Shown: piece by piece, positions 1 to 5,836 of the stretch | Position numbering within the stretch: position 1 is the first letter of the stretch | Layout of the letters: each line of letters starts with the position of its first letter | From: Anaerolineaceae bacterium | GTDB taxonomy: Bacteria > Chloroflexota > Anaerolineae > Anaerolineales > Anaerolineaceae | Direction of reading: 5' to 3' | Assembly: GCA_030620065.1 (NCBI GenBank) | Contig: JAUXFJ010000110.1 | Location: 1-5,836, forward strand | DNA length: 5,836 nt | The notes under the pieces: generated by a model | What the model was told of the DNA's origin: nothing | What the model saw: only the letters and a program-made list of their open reading frames with translations | Database searches by the model: none | Translations under genes and position numbers: made by a program

Positions 1-504
1 ATCAGGCGCAAATTCAATCGCCATAGCGCGCGTCAACGCAAGCAGGCCACCTTTACTAGCAGCATAAGCTGCAATATTGGCTGAGGTAGCAACAGCATGC
101 ACTGAAGAAACATTGACAATCGCCCCGCCGCCCTCAGCTTTGAGCATCCCATGAGCCAGCTTTGCGCCTAAAAAGACGGAACGCAGGTTGGAAGCCATAA
201 CGGCATCCCATTCTTCGACGGTGGTTTCTATGAGAGGTTTGGCGATTTGGACAGCTGCGTTATTTACGACCGCGTCTAACATTTTTGAGAAATCTGAGGC
301 TTTCCGATAAATTTCTTCTATATCAGCTGGGTCGGAAATATCCGCCTGAATGTAAAGCTCATCTTGAGGGAATTCTTCATATCTTTCCTTGCGATCAACC
401 CCAATCACCGTCCATCCGGCTTCAGTAAAGACTTTCACCGTGGCGCGTCCAATCCCGCCGGCAGCACCAGTGATCAATAATTTCCGTTTTTTATCTTGAG
501 TCAT
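1..504 (-). CDS. Short-chain dehydrogenase/reductase (SDR), C-terminus cut by window edge
   Basis: This is a classical SDR, a cytoplasmic NAD(P)-dependent oxidoreductase that oxidises a hydroxyl or reduces a ketone. I translated 168 residues from the ATG at 504; the frame is still open at base 1, and classical SDRs run to about 250, so roughly 80 residues are missing. Visible motifs are the Rossmann glycine motif TGAAGGIG (12-19), an acidic D37 after strand 2 that favours NAD(H), NNAA (81-84), the structural N106, S134 in NVSS, and Y147/K151 in YAASK, so the full catalytic tetrad is present. The start is supported by GGAAGG six bases upstream. The ATG overlaps a TGA in another frame (ATGA). 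It is the last visible gene of the operon. SDRs such as PtmA occur in flagellin-glycan clusters beside nonulosonate genes, so sugar tailoring is a reasonable inference, but the substrate is lost with the C-terminus and cannot be read from the core. Confidence 0.93.
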   Translation of the reverse strand, partial: MTQDKKRKLLITGAAGGIGRATVKVFTEAGWTVIGVDRKERYEEFPQDELYIQADISDPADIEEIYRKASDFSKMLDAVVNNAAVQIAKPLIETTVEEWDAVMASNLRSVFLGAKLAHGMLKAEGGGAIVNVSSVHAVATSANIAAYAASKGGLLALTRAMAIEFAPD

Positions 505-623
505 TCAGCACCTTCCATTTTATCAATTTGAGTCCTTGCCAAAGACGCTTCTCTTTCTTCTTCGCCAATCATGGCTACTACAACTCGTTGTCTTCCAAGA
601 ATTACACAAAACAGCAGGTTAAT
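501..623 (-). other. Gap between the two dehydrogenase genes, open in the upstream frame; possible 23-codon ORF at 501-572
   Basis: After the TAA of the 2-hydroxyacid dehydrogenase (624-626) the same frame stays open for 40 codons and ends at a TGA (501-503) that overlaps the ATG of the SDR. Within it, an ATG at 572 gives a 23-residue acidic peptide beginning MIGEEEREAS. No good Shine-Dalgarno site precedes that ATG; the nearest purine run, GGAAGA, is too far upstream. The stretch could be a small coupling ORF, the relic of a longer dehydrogenase, or chance. It also holds a short palindrome, ACAAC-TC-GTTGT (580-591). I see no convincing promoter or terminator here. Confidence 0.3.
511..516 (-). 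promoter_or_regulatory. Ribosome binding site of the SDR gene
   Basis: GGAAGG on the minus strand lies six bases before the ATG at 504. It fixes the start of the partial SDR and shows that the gene has its own ribosome entry after the 119-base gap. Confidence 0.6.
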
Positions 624-1592
624 TTATTCTGCCCTAAAAGCATCTAGTTTCTCCGCAGGCAATTCCAATCCTAACAATAAATTACGGATCGTATTCCAGT
701 GCACCTTTTCCCAGAAGAATGGACTTGAGTTGGAATTGTGTGGTGCCAACATCACATTGTCCATCTTCAAAAAGGGGCTATCCTGCGGGAGGGGTTCCAC
801 TTCAAAGACATCCAAAGCTGCCCCCCAAATACGTCCCACCTCAAGCGCATTTATAAGAGCTGATTCGTCAACGATCGGCCCGCGTGCGGTATTAATTAGC
901 ACAGCATCGGGCTTGCATAATGAAAGCATTTCAGCGTTAACGAGATGAAAGCTGGTTGGGTTAAGCGTACAGTTGACGCTGATGTAATCAGCTCGCCGCA
1001 TCAAGTCAGGCAGATCGGTCATCTCAACGCCATATTCCAGGAGAAAATCCGGCACAATTTCGACAATATCATTCCCAAGCAGCTTCATACCAAATTGGCG
1101 TGCCAGTCTAAGCACAGCTTTGCCGACATTACCGACACCGATCACACCTAAAGTACACTCGCCCAAGGTCTTCCCACTACATTTTCTCCACTGTCCAGCT
1201 TTCATCGCGCTGTCCAGCAAAGGCAGCTGCCTTGCAAAAGCCAGCATATAGCCCATGACACTTTCAGAGACAGGAACCGTGAAAGCATTTGGTGTATTGC
1301 AAACCTTTATACCAAACTTTTCAGCGGCTTGCTGGTCGATTGAATCAATACCTGTACCCCATTTTGAGATCACTTTAAGCCGTGACGCGCAGGCTTCAAT
1401 GACCTTTTTAGTATAACGGTCATCCCCGCATATCGTCCCATCAAACTGCCCTGCATAGGTCATAAGCTCTTCCTCAGAAAGGCGTTCACTTACTTCAGGT
1501 ATGATCAGCTCCAATCCGAAACCTTCCAGGATTGGGCCAAATCGCTCCATATGTTGGAGCATGTAAGGTGCAGAAATCAATACAGTTTTCAT
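624..1592 (-). CDS. D-isomer-specific 2-hydroxyacid dehydrogenase (phosphoglycerate-dehydrogenase-like)
   Basis: This is a cytoplasmic NAD-dependent oxidoreductase of the D-2-hydroxyacid dehydrogenase family, which interconverts 2-keto and D-2-hydroxy acids. The 322-residue protein is a normal length. The substrate loop WGTGID lies at about 78-83, the nucleotide-binding GVGNVG at 152-157, and acidic D175 at the end of the next strand points to NAD. The catalytic residues are R237 (in NTARGP), E266 (in EVEP) and H285 (in APHNS). The reading frame extends to a TTG at 1640, but the ATG at 1592 is preferred because GGAGAG lies seven bases upstream and the protein then begins MKTVLISAPYM, the first Rossmann strand. 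There is no ACT domain, so it is unlike regulated serine-pathway SerA. Given the NeuB and cytidylyltransferase genes upstream, I infer that it acts on a 2-keto or 2-hydroxy acid linked to the surface sugar. The family is certain; the substrate is unknown. Confidence 0.93.
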   Translation of the reverse strand: MKTVLISAPYMLQHMERFGPILEGFGLELIIPEVSERLSEEELMTYAGQFDGTICGDDRYTKKVIEACASRLKVISKWGTGIDSIDQQAAEKFGIKVCNTPNAFTVPVSESVMGYMLAFARQLPLLDSAMKAGQWRKCSGKTLGECTLGVIGVGNVGKAVLRLARQFGMKLLGNDIVEIVPDFLLEYGVEMTDLPDLMRRADYISVNCTLNPTSFHLVNAEMLSLCKPDAVLINTARGPIVDESALINALEVGRIWGAALDVFEVEPLPQDSPFLKMDNVMLAPHNSNSSPFFWEKVHWNTIRNLLLGLELPAEKLDAFRAE

Positions 1593-1599
1593 AAGGACA

Positions 1600-1605
1600 C
1601 TCTCC
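1600..1605 (-). promoter_or_regulatory. Ribosome binding site that sets the dehydrogenase start
   Basis: GGAGAG on the minus strand lies seven bases before the ATG at 1592. The alternative TTG at 1640 has no comparable site, so this decides the start and drops 16 residues from the longest reading frame. Confidence 0.65.
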
Positions 1606-1609
1606 AAAC

Positions 1610-1668
1610 GGTATGTCTCAATTTGCACGTATCTTCTCAATCAGCTTACTTAAGCTTTGAGATATACC
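1610..1668 (-). repeat. Imperfect inverted repeat with a nested hairpin in the 78-base gap
   Basis: Two 12-base arms, GGTATGTCTCAA (1610-1621) and TTGAGATATACC (1657-1668), are complementary at 11 of 12 positions. Inside lies a second hairpin, AGCTT/AAGCT (1643-1647 with 1652-1656), whose stem can be extended by pairing CTCAA (1636-1640) with TTGAG (1657-1661) across a two-base bulge. The same TTGAG can therefore pair with either of two CTCAA copies. The element starts just after the cytidylyltransferase stop codon and ends before the ribosome binding site of the next gene. There is no T-tract, so it is not a standard intrinsic terminator. It could be an mRNA processing or stability element, a weak attenuator, or the remnant of a small repeat. 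Confidence 0.5.
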
Positions 1669-1670
1669 AC

Positions 1671-2354
1671 TTAACCTCTACCTGAAACACTCTGCTGCAT
1701 GAGGAAATCAGCGATTGTGAAGTCAATCTCTTCATCAATATCCCAGGCTTCGTCAGCAGGTATCTCGAACATCATCGGGCGCTCACCCAGTCTATTTCTG
1801 CACTGTGCAAGAGTCTCGCGTGTAAAAAGATAAAGGCAGGAATTTTCTTCATAGATCGGTGGCAGATCCTGAGTGCGCAACAAGATAGCAGGGTTGTGGT
1901 TGATCGGCCGTCCAAGCTGATCCCACAGGCGCGTTTGCAGCCGCGTGACCCCAAAAAGCGAATCATAGGCTGGAAATTCATCTCTTAATGCACCAATAGC
2001 TTTCGAGATCGTTTTTGTACGTAGCAAAGGATTCGTGCAGTGCGTCTGCAAAAATAGATCGGCTTCAATTTGAGACGTATCATACATCAGAATCTCATTG
2101 GTTGGGATTGTATCTGCTCGCAAATATTCAGAACGCTCCAGTCCAATTACTTTCGGGAACTTTTCCTTTAAACCTTGCAGGATCACCGGGCTGTCAGTGT
2201 CGACCAGTACCTGATCGATTTCAGGGCAAGCTAAGAGACTCTCCAAAACATGGTAATAGAGCGGTTTGCCTGCCAGGGGACGATAATTCTTCCCCGGAAC
2301 ACGCACAGATACATGCCGTATTGGGACAAGCGCTACAACCTTATCCAGGCTCAT
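1671..2354 (-). CDS. Acylneuraminate cytidylyltransferase-like enzyme (CMP-nonulosonate synthetase)
   Basis: This 227-residue protein has the length and layout of CMP-sialic acid synthetases, which use CTP to activate a nonulosonic acid as its CMP-sugar in the cytoplasm. The N-terminal nucleotide loop is a variant, PIRHVSVRVPGKN (11-23), instead of the usual ARGGSKGIPRKN type; it keeps R13, S16, R18, K22 and N23. It is followed by the typical RPLAGKPL (25-32), a DTD (52-54), QTHCTNPLLRT (103-113) in place of the common QPTSPLRT, and DID at 205-207, matching the metal-binding aspartates near the C-terminus of NeuA. The start is secure: AAAGGAG lies five bases before the ATG. It follows the putative glycosyltransferase by 18 bases and so is probably translated from the same message. 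The NeuB homologue upstream makes a nonulosonate substrate likely. The exact sugar (Neu5Ac, legionaminate, pseudaminate, Kdn or other) cannot be read from the sequence. Confidence 0.88.
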   Translation of the reverse strand: MSLDKVVALVPIRHVSVRVPGKNYRPLAGKPLYYHVLESLLACPEIDQVLVDTDSPVILQGLKEKFPKVIGLERSEYLRADTIPTNEILMYDTSQIEADLFLQTHCTNPLLRTKTISKAIGALRDEFPAYDSLFGVTRLQTRLWDQLGRPINHNPAILLRTQDLPPIYEENSCLYLFTRETLAQCRNRLGERPMMFEIPADEAWDIDEEIDFTIADFLMQQSVSGRG

Positions 2355-2359
2355 ACCTA

Positions 2360-2366
2360 CTCCTTT
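2360..2366 (-). promoter_or_regulatory. Ribosome binding site of the cytidylyltransferase gene
   Basis: AAAGGAG on the minus strand lies five bases before the ATG at 2354, inside the 18-base gap after the preceding stop. It is one of the strongest sites in the window and fits efficient translation within the operon. Confidence 0.65.
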
Positions 2367-2372
2367 GATAAA

Positions 2373-3992
2373 TCAAACGGGCCGTTTTTCTTTCAAGAGA
2401 AAATCATCGTTGTTTAAAAGACCATCACTGATAACTTGCATTACTGGCGAATTCTCAGGCAGTAATTTCTTCCACCCGAACCTGCGTAATTTCACAAAAC
2501 CGTTCCAGATATTATCCTCTTCTAAAAAGTCCCCAAAGGTAAGGGAGGTACAATAAAGCTGATAATACAAGAACCGCCGGGCATTGATTGGCTGTTCTGG
2601 CGGAACATCAATCGCTTTTGCCTTCAAGAAGATTTCTGCTTTTTCACGAAACGCATCCTGTGTGAGTGGGAAGAATACCGTGGGCAGCTGTGTAAAGCGT
2701 GCCTTTCCCGCACATAAGACAGGTGTGCCCATAATGGATGCTTCCATGCCGATTGTAGAATTATAGATCATAATGAACTTGGCGCGCCGAATCATCTCAT
2801 ATGAACTAAAAAAGGTGTTCGGCCTTATGAAAACCATATTGGGTATCTGCCCCAATTCATGTGCCTCTGCCCAATCAGCAACACTTTCTTGGCTTACTTT
2901 TCCGGGTCGCGACTCGTCCGGATGCGCTCTGATGACAAATAGGGTCTCCGGATGATCTTTTGCAATATCTAATACACTGTCAAGCCAGGCAAACATATGC
3001 GGAAAAACGACATTCGCATGCAGCTGGCTGGTATCAAAGATCACATTTGTAAATATTGGTACAATCTGCTTAAATTTCCCACACAGCTTGAGGAAATCCG
3101 CATCCAAACTGCTCATCTCGGGCCAAAACTGGATGCCTGCCATGCTAAAGTCCCCTTTAATCCGTTTGCTCAGGTATGCATCTAGCTTTTCGTTTTGAGT
3201 TTCAGATAGTTGAAAGTCCTCAGGAATATTCACTGGGTACGCCGTCGCTTCACCGCTTGTAAAAAAGGCGCTGAAAGCTCCCATCCCAACCTCATGGGTG
3301 TAAACTGGAAGATCGCGCTGCTCAGCAACCCAACGCGCAGTCGCTTCTGGATATAGAATTCCATTGAATACCACGATACTCTGCGGTTCTACCTCATCCA
3401 ATAATAGCTCAAATTGCTTTTTTACATGCCATGCAGAACGAACGTAGTGGCGATAGACTGCCTTTGTCGTAGTATCGCCACTTAAATGATGCCGGCGCAG
3501 ATTCCAACGCACAGAAGGCAGCACCAAAGCTCCCAGAGGTACGCTCTTATACTCAAACGATTTAAACTCTTCAACATTCAAATCCGTTAATACTTCATCC
3601 AGTGCTTTATCAGGTGTAAATTCGAACCAGCGCACATCCGAATCCTGATAAAGCACTTGTGATTGCTGGATGCAATGCTTGCAGGGCATAGGCGCATCCA
3701 CATCCCTGCGGTCAGTACCCAAGACGCATTTGGATAGCCCGCGTCCACAGACAAAGTGCACAATTGGCACACCCTGCAAGCGCAAAGACCACGCACTCAA
3801 CAAGCTGAAAGCCGCGTTAAGACTCAAACCAGCAAGACGGGTTGAAGCGTTAAAGAAAATAATCGCTTGCTTATCTGGGATTGGAGCGTGCCGCGCAACA
3901 TCATCCTCCATATGGCGGATACGCTGATTTATCGCCTGACGAAGTAAACGTACACGCACAAATTCGCGCAGACGTGAAGGCAAGTTCATCAT
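2373..3992 (-). CDS. Putative GT-B glycosyltransferase of the capsule/surface-carbohydrate biosynthesis type
   Basis: The protein is about 539 residues, counted from the ATG at 3992. The C-terminal half looks like the nucleotide-sugar half of capsule transferases such as KpsC/KpsS and of HP-motif sialyltransferases: PIFTNVIFD (312-320), VIRAHPDE with H357-P358, and NSTIGMEA (411-418) followed by GTPVLCAG. The N-terminal half has FFNAST (46-51), four cysteines (82, 89, 104, 107, the last two as CKHC) that could bind a metal, and THEVG (232-236). There is no signal peptide or clear membrane segment, so it is probably cytoplasmic or peripheral. Lying between the NeuB and cytidylyltransferase genes, it is my best candidate for the enzyme that transfers the CMP-activated sugar. 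The start is uncertain: a GTG at 3998 directly abuts the neuB TAG, while ATGs at 3992 and 3989 follow AGGTG (3996-4000). The resemblance is by motif only, and acceptor and linkage are unknown. Confidence 0.75.
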   Translation of the reverse strand: MMNLPSRLREFVRVRLLRQAINQRIRHMEDDVARHAPIPDKQAIIFFNASTRLAGLSLNAAFSLLSAWSLRLQGVPIVHFVCGRGLSKCVLGTDRRDVDAPMPCKHCIQQSQVLYQDSDVRWFEFTPDKALDEVLTDLNVEEFKSFEYKSVPLGALVLPSVRWNLRRHHLSGDTTTKAVYRHYVRSAWHVKKQFELLLDEVEPQSIVVFNGILYPEATARWVAEQRDLPVYTHEVGMGAFSAFFTSGEATAYPVNIPEDFQLSETQNEKLDAYLSKRIKGDFSMAGIQFWPEMSSLDADFLKLCGKFKQIVPIFTNVIFDTSQLHANVVFPHMFAWLDSVLDIAKDHPETLFVIRAHPDESRPGKVSQESVADWAEAHELGQIPNMVFIRPNTFFSSYEMIRRAKFIMIYNSTIGMEASIMGTPVLCAGKARFTQLPTVFFPLTQDAFREKAEIFLKAKAIDVPPEQPINARRFLYYQLYCTSLTFGDFLEEDNIWNGFVKLRRFGWKKLLPENSPVMQVISDGLLNNDDFLLKEKRPV

Positions 3993-3998
3993 TAACAC

Positions 3999-4874
3999 CT
4001 ACTGACTGTAGCGACGCAGTTTCTTTAAAGAAGACTGCTCGCTGTCATAAACCTTCTTAATGCCATCGCCTAAGGATTTTTTTGTCACACGGATATATTT
4101 CACCAACCGCATGATACCCTGCGGCTCTACAGATGCAGCTTGATCGCTGCCCCACATGGCTCGGTCCAGGGTTACATGCCGCTCAACCAAACAAGCCCCC
4201 AGAGCAACTGCCACTGCTGATGTCACAAGTCCCACTTCATGCCCTGAATAACCAATCGGGCATGGAAACATCTCTCGCAGGGTCTGGATCATGCTCAAGT
4301 TTAGCTCATCCGGTGGACAAGGATAACTGCTTGTCGTATGGGTGATGACCAAATGCTTTGTCCCCAGAATCGACACAGCTTCCTTAATCTCTTCGATAGT
4401 GGACATGCCAGTGGATAGAATAATAGGCTTTGCAGTTGTTTTTAAGGCCCGCAGAAGCTTATGATCTGTCAATAAAGCAGAAGGAACCTTGTGCACGGGC
4501 GGATTAAAAGCCTCGATAAATTCTAAAGACGGCACATCCCAAGAAGATGCCAACCAATCAATTCCCACAGATTTGCAGTGGCGGTCAATTTCTTCATAAT
4601 CTTTCTGATCAAATTCAACCTTATACCGGTAATCCAGGTAGTTGATGTATCCCCAGGGTGTATCTCGCATCTGACCGCGTTGATGCTCCGGGACACACAG
4701 CTCGGGTGTACGTTTTTGAAACTTAACCGCATTCACATCGGCGTGTTTCGCCGCATCAATCAATTTTTTAGCAATTTCTATATTGCCATTATGGTTGATA
4801 CCAATTTCAGCAATGATATATGTCGGGTGCCCATCCCCTACCCATCGCTTTCCAATTTTAACCTCTCGTGTCAT
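3999..4874 (-). CDS. neuB: NeuB-family nonulosonate (N-acetylneuraminate-type) synthase, SAF-less form
   Basis: NeuB enzymes condense phosphoenolpyruvate with an N-acylated hexose such as ManNAc to give a nine-carbon nonulosonic acid. The 291 residues cover the TIM barrel: AEIGINHNG (22-30) with E23, VKFQK (50-54) with K51, HKVPSA (128-133), LSTGMST (153-159), THTTSSYPC (178-186), GYSGHE (208-213) with H212, and ERHVTLD (231-237) with H233. H212 and H233 match the two manganese-binding histidines of Neisseria NeuB. The chain stops at SLKKLRRYSQ, where most NeuB proteins (about 340 residues) continue into a SAF (antifreeze-like) domain that helps cover the partner's active site. No SAF-like sequence follows in any frame, since the next gene starts at once, so this is a short form and not a recent frameshift. 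AGGAG seven bases upstream supports the ATG at 4874. The substrate may be ManNAc or a 6-deoxy-diamino or non-amino analogue. Confidence 0.93.
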   Translation of the reverse strand: MTREVKIGKRWVGDGHPTYIIAEIGINHNGNIEIAKKLIDAAKHADVNAVKFQKRTPELCVPEHQRGQMRDTPWGYINYLDYRYKVEFDQKDYEEIDRHCKSVGIDWLASSWDVPSLEFIEAFNPPVHKVPSALLTDHKLLRALKTTAKPIILSTGMSTIEEIKEAVSILGTKHLVITHTTSSYPCPPDELNLSMIQTLREMFPCPIGYSGHEVGLVTSAVAVALGACLVERHVTLDRAMWGSDQAASVEPQGIMRLVKYIRVTKKSLGDGIKKVYDSEQSSLKKLRRYSQ

Positions 4875-4886
4875 GGAGGGTCTCCT
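4875..4886 (-). promoter_or_regulatory. Ribosome binding site of neuB, within a small possible hairpin
   Basis: AGGAG (4882-4886, minus strand) lies seven bases before the ATG at 4874. Four of its bases, GGAG, can pair with the CTCC directly before the ATG across a three-base loop (4875-4885). The hairpin is very short and may have no effect, but it would hide the site if it formed. Confidence 0.5.
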
Positions 4887-4900
4887 AAATTCTCAAAATA

Positions 4901-5836
4901 TTATGATGCCAGATAACTACCAACCAATGTCATATCACATTGCTCAGTGCATTTGATGCCTGGCCTCAAATCTAAATGATCGTTCCTGAAATCCATGTAT
5001 TTTTCACCATTCCAGATATCGTAGAGGGTCTCGGCGCTCGCGTCACCAAGGATAATCTCATTATTGAAATCTTCAACACACTCGGCACATTCACCATTGG
5101 ATTTTACGGTCATGGATGACCAAGGGAACTGACAAAACTCAATCCAGTGAATGGATTGGGTCTGCTGTTTATTATCTTCATACCACATTTGATCCTGGCT
5201 CTTCAGGTAGATATAAACATCGCAACCTGAAAATGCTTCTTTGAGCTTTTCAAACTCATCGCGCTGCCATGATTTGTTCAAATTGATCATCGTGATAACA
5301 ATCTCGGTCTTATAATTGCGCTTGGCTTTGAGATCAAGCAGCGTCATGATGTTACGGTAAGATTCGGTGAAGTTGGATGCCTGACCACGGACTTCCTTAT
5401 GCCGCAGATCATCCACACTTTCAATTGAATACTTTACATAACCCAATCCATTTTCAAAGGTCTCAATCGTGCGTTCCATATTTATGTTGGCTGGGTTGCA
5501 CGAGAAATAGCTTTCCAAATTGCGCTCCGTCATCCATTTAACATACTGGGGCATACTCTTATCCAGCAGCGGGTCGCCATAACCATGTAAAACAATCACC
5601 TTGGGGATGACATACAGGAAATAATGGTTCTCACTCATGTCATTCTTGAGGATGCCATAATTTTTTACAACAAAATCTTCCCAGCGCTTTAACTGCTCCG
5701 GGCTGAATGGTTTTAGCTGGTCGATCACACGCTTAAATACCTCTGGCTTCATTGTCTCAACCGACCGGGTCATCATCGTCGTACGGGGACACATCTCACA
5801 ACGCATATTGCACGCGTTGGTCGTCTCAATATTATA
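4901..5836 (-). CDS. Radical SAM/SPASM domain protein, N-terminus cut by window edge
   Basis: Radical SAM enzymes use a 4Fe-4S cluster to split S-adenosylmethionine and start radical chemistry; SPASM proteins carry extra C-terminal clusters. The frame runs open to the right edge, giving 311 visible residues. The cluster motif CNMRCEMC has C9, C13 and C16, numbered from the first visible codon, and begins before the first in-frame ATG at 5806, so that ATG is internal and the true start lies outside the window. GYGDPLL (85-91) is a variant of the GGEPLL SAM-binding strand. The C-terminal SPASM region has C235, C250 and C253 around a G and D (NGECAECVED), then LGD, IWNGEKYMDFR, and C296/C300. 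It ends 26 bases before neuB, so the two are probably co-transcribed. Such enzymes modify peptides, but also sugars and other small molecules; in this operon a sugar-modifying role (epimerisation, dehydration or similar) is inferred, not shown. Confidence 0.92.
   Translation of the reverse strand, partial: YNIETTNACNMRCEMCPRTTMMTRSVETMKPEVFKRVIDQLKPFSPEQLKRWEDFVVKNYGILKNDMSENHYFLYVIPKVIVLHGYGDPLLDKSMPQYVKWMTERNLESYFSCNPANINMERTIETFENGLGYVKYSIESVDDLRHKEVRGQASNFTESYRNIMTLLDLKAKRNYKTEIVITMINLNKSWQRDEFEKLKEAFSGCDVYIYLKSQDQMWYEDNKQQTQSIHWIEFCQFPWSSMTVKSNGECAECVEDFNNEIILGDASAETLYDIWNGEKYMDFRNDHLDLRPGIKCTEQCDMTLVGSYLAS

Noticed and set aside
505..623. A promoter for the SDR gene
   Set aside because: TTGGCA resembles a -35 box, but no -10-like hexamer lies at 16-18 bases; the nearest candidate, GATAAA, is too close.
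1593..1640. Longer dehydrogenase starting at the TTG at 1640
   Set aside because: The 16 extra residues precede the first Rossmann strand, the codon is TTG without a good ribosome site, and the ATG at 1592 has GGAGAG at proper spacing.
1636..1661. An intrinsic transcription terminator after the cytidylyltransferase gene
   Set aside because: The stem has a bulge and modest GC, and no T-run follows it in the direction of transcription.
1593..1670. A promoter for the last two genes in the 78-base gap
   Set aside because: A TTGAGA resembling a -35 box is present, but the hexamer 17 bases on (GACATA) is a poor -10 match. The sequence is better described by the inverted repeat.
2015..2368. Plus-strand open frame of 117 codons opposite the cytidylyltransferase gene
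   Set aside because: It lies antisense to a well-supported gene, shows no recognisable motif, and its composition is that of a frame shadow. The same applies to the other plus-strand frames, such as those at 571-948 and 4578-4916.
4901..5806. Radical SAM gene starting at the ATG at 5806
   Set aside because: This ATG lies inside the CxxxCxxC cluster motif; the frame stays open to the window edge and the first cysteine is upstream of it.

Overview
The window holds six protein genes, all on the minus strand and read from right to left, and they look like one operon for making and transferring a sialic-acid-like (nonulosonic acid) surface sugar. Two genes are cut by the window: a radical SAM/SPASM protein lacks its N-terminus at the right edge, and a short-chain dehydrogenase lacks its C-terminus at the left edge. 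I see no tRNA, rRNA, CRISPR array or insertion sequence.

In transcription order: (1) a radical SAM/SPASM protein (4901-5836, partial); (2) a NeuB-family nonulosonate synthase without the usual SAF domain (3999-4874); (3) a protein of about 540 residues resembling capsule and surface-carbohydrate glycosyltransferases (2373-3992); (4) an acylneuraminate cytidylyltransferase-like enzyme (1671-2354); (5) a D-2-hydroxyacid dehydrogenase (624-1592); (6) a short-chain dehydrogenase/reductase (1-504, partial). The first four are packed tightly, with gaps of 26, about 6 and 18 bases. The last two are set off by gaps of 78 and 119 bases. The 78-base gap carries an inverted repeat, and the 119-base gap is open in the frame of the gene before it.

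The likely shared task is that NeuB condenses a six-carbon amino sugar with phosphoenolpyruvate, the cytidylyltransferase activates the product as a CMP-sugar, and the large GT-B-like protein transfers it to a glycan or protein. The radical SAM enzyme and the two dehydrogenases are plausible tailoring enzymes. No NeuC-type epimerase, aminotransferase, acetyltransferase or flippase is in view, so the precursor route and exact sugar cannot be named.

The organism is a bacterium of moderate GC (judged by eye) that uses Shine-Dalgarno sites of the GGAG type. The SAF-less NeuB and variant cytidylyltransferase are of a kind I associate with environmental bacteria, possibly Chloroflexota, but this assignment is a weak impression. 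The novelty is in the combination: a SAF-less NeuB, a Cys4-bearing putative transferase, a radical SAM/SPASM enzyme and two dehydrogenases, which matches no standard sialic, legionaminic or pseudaminic acid operon that I know.
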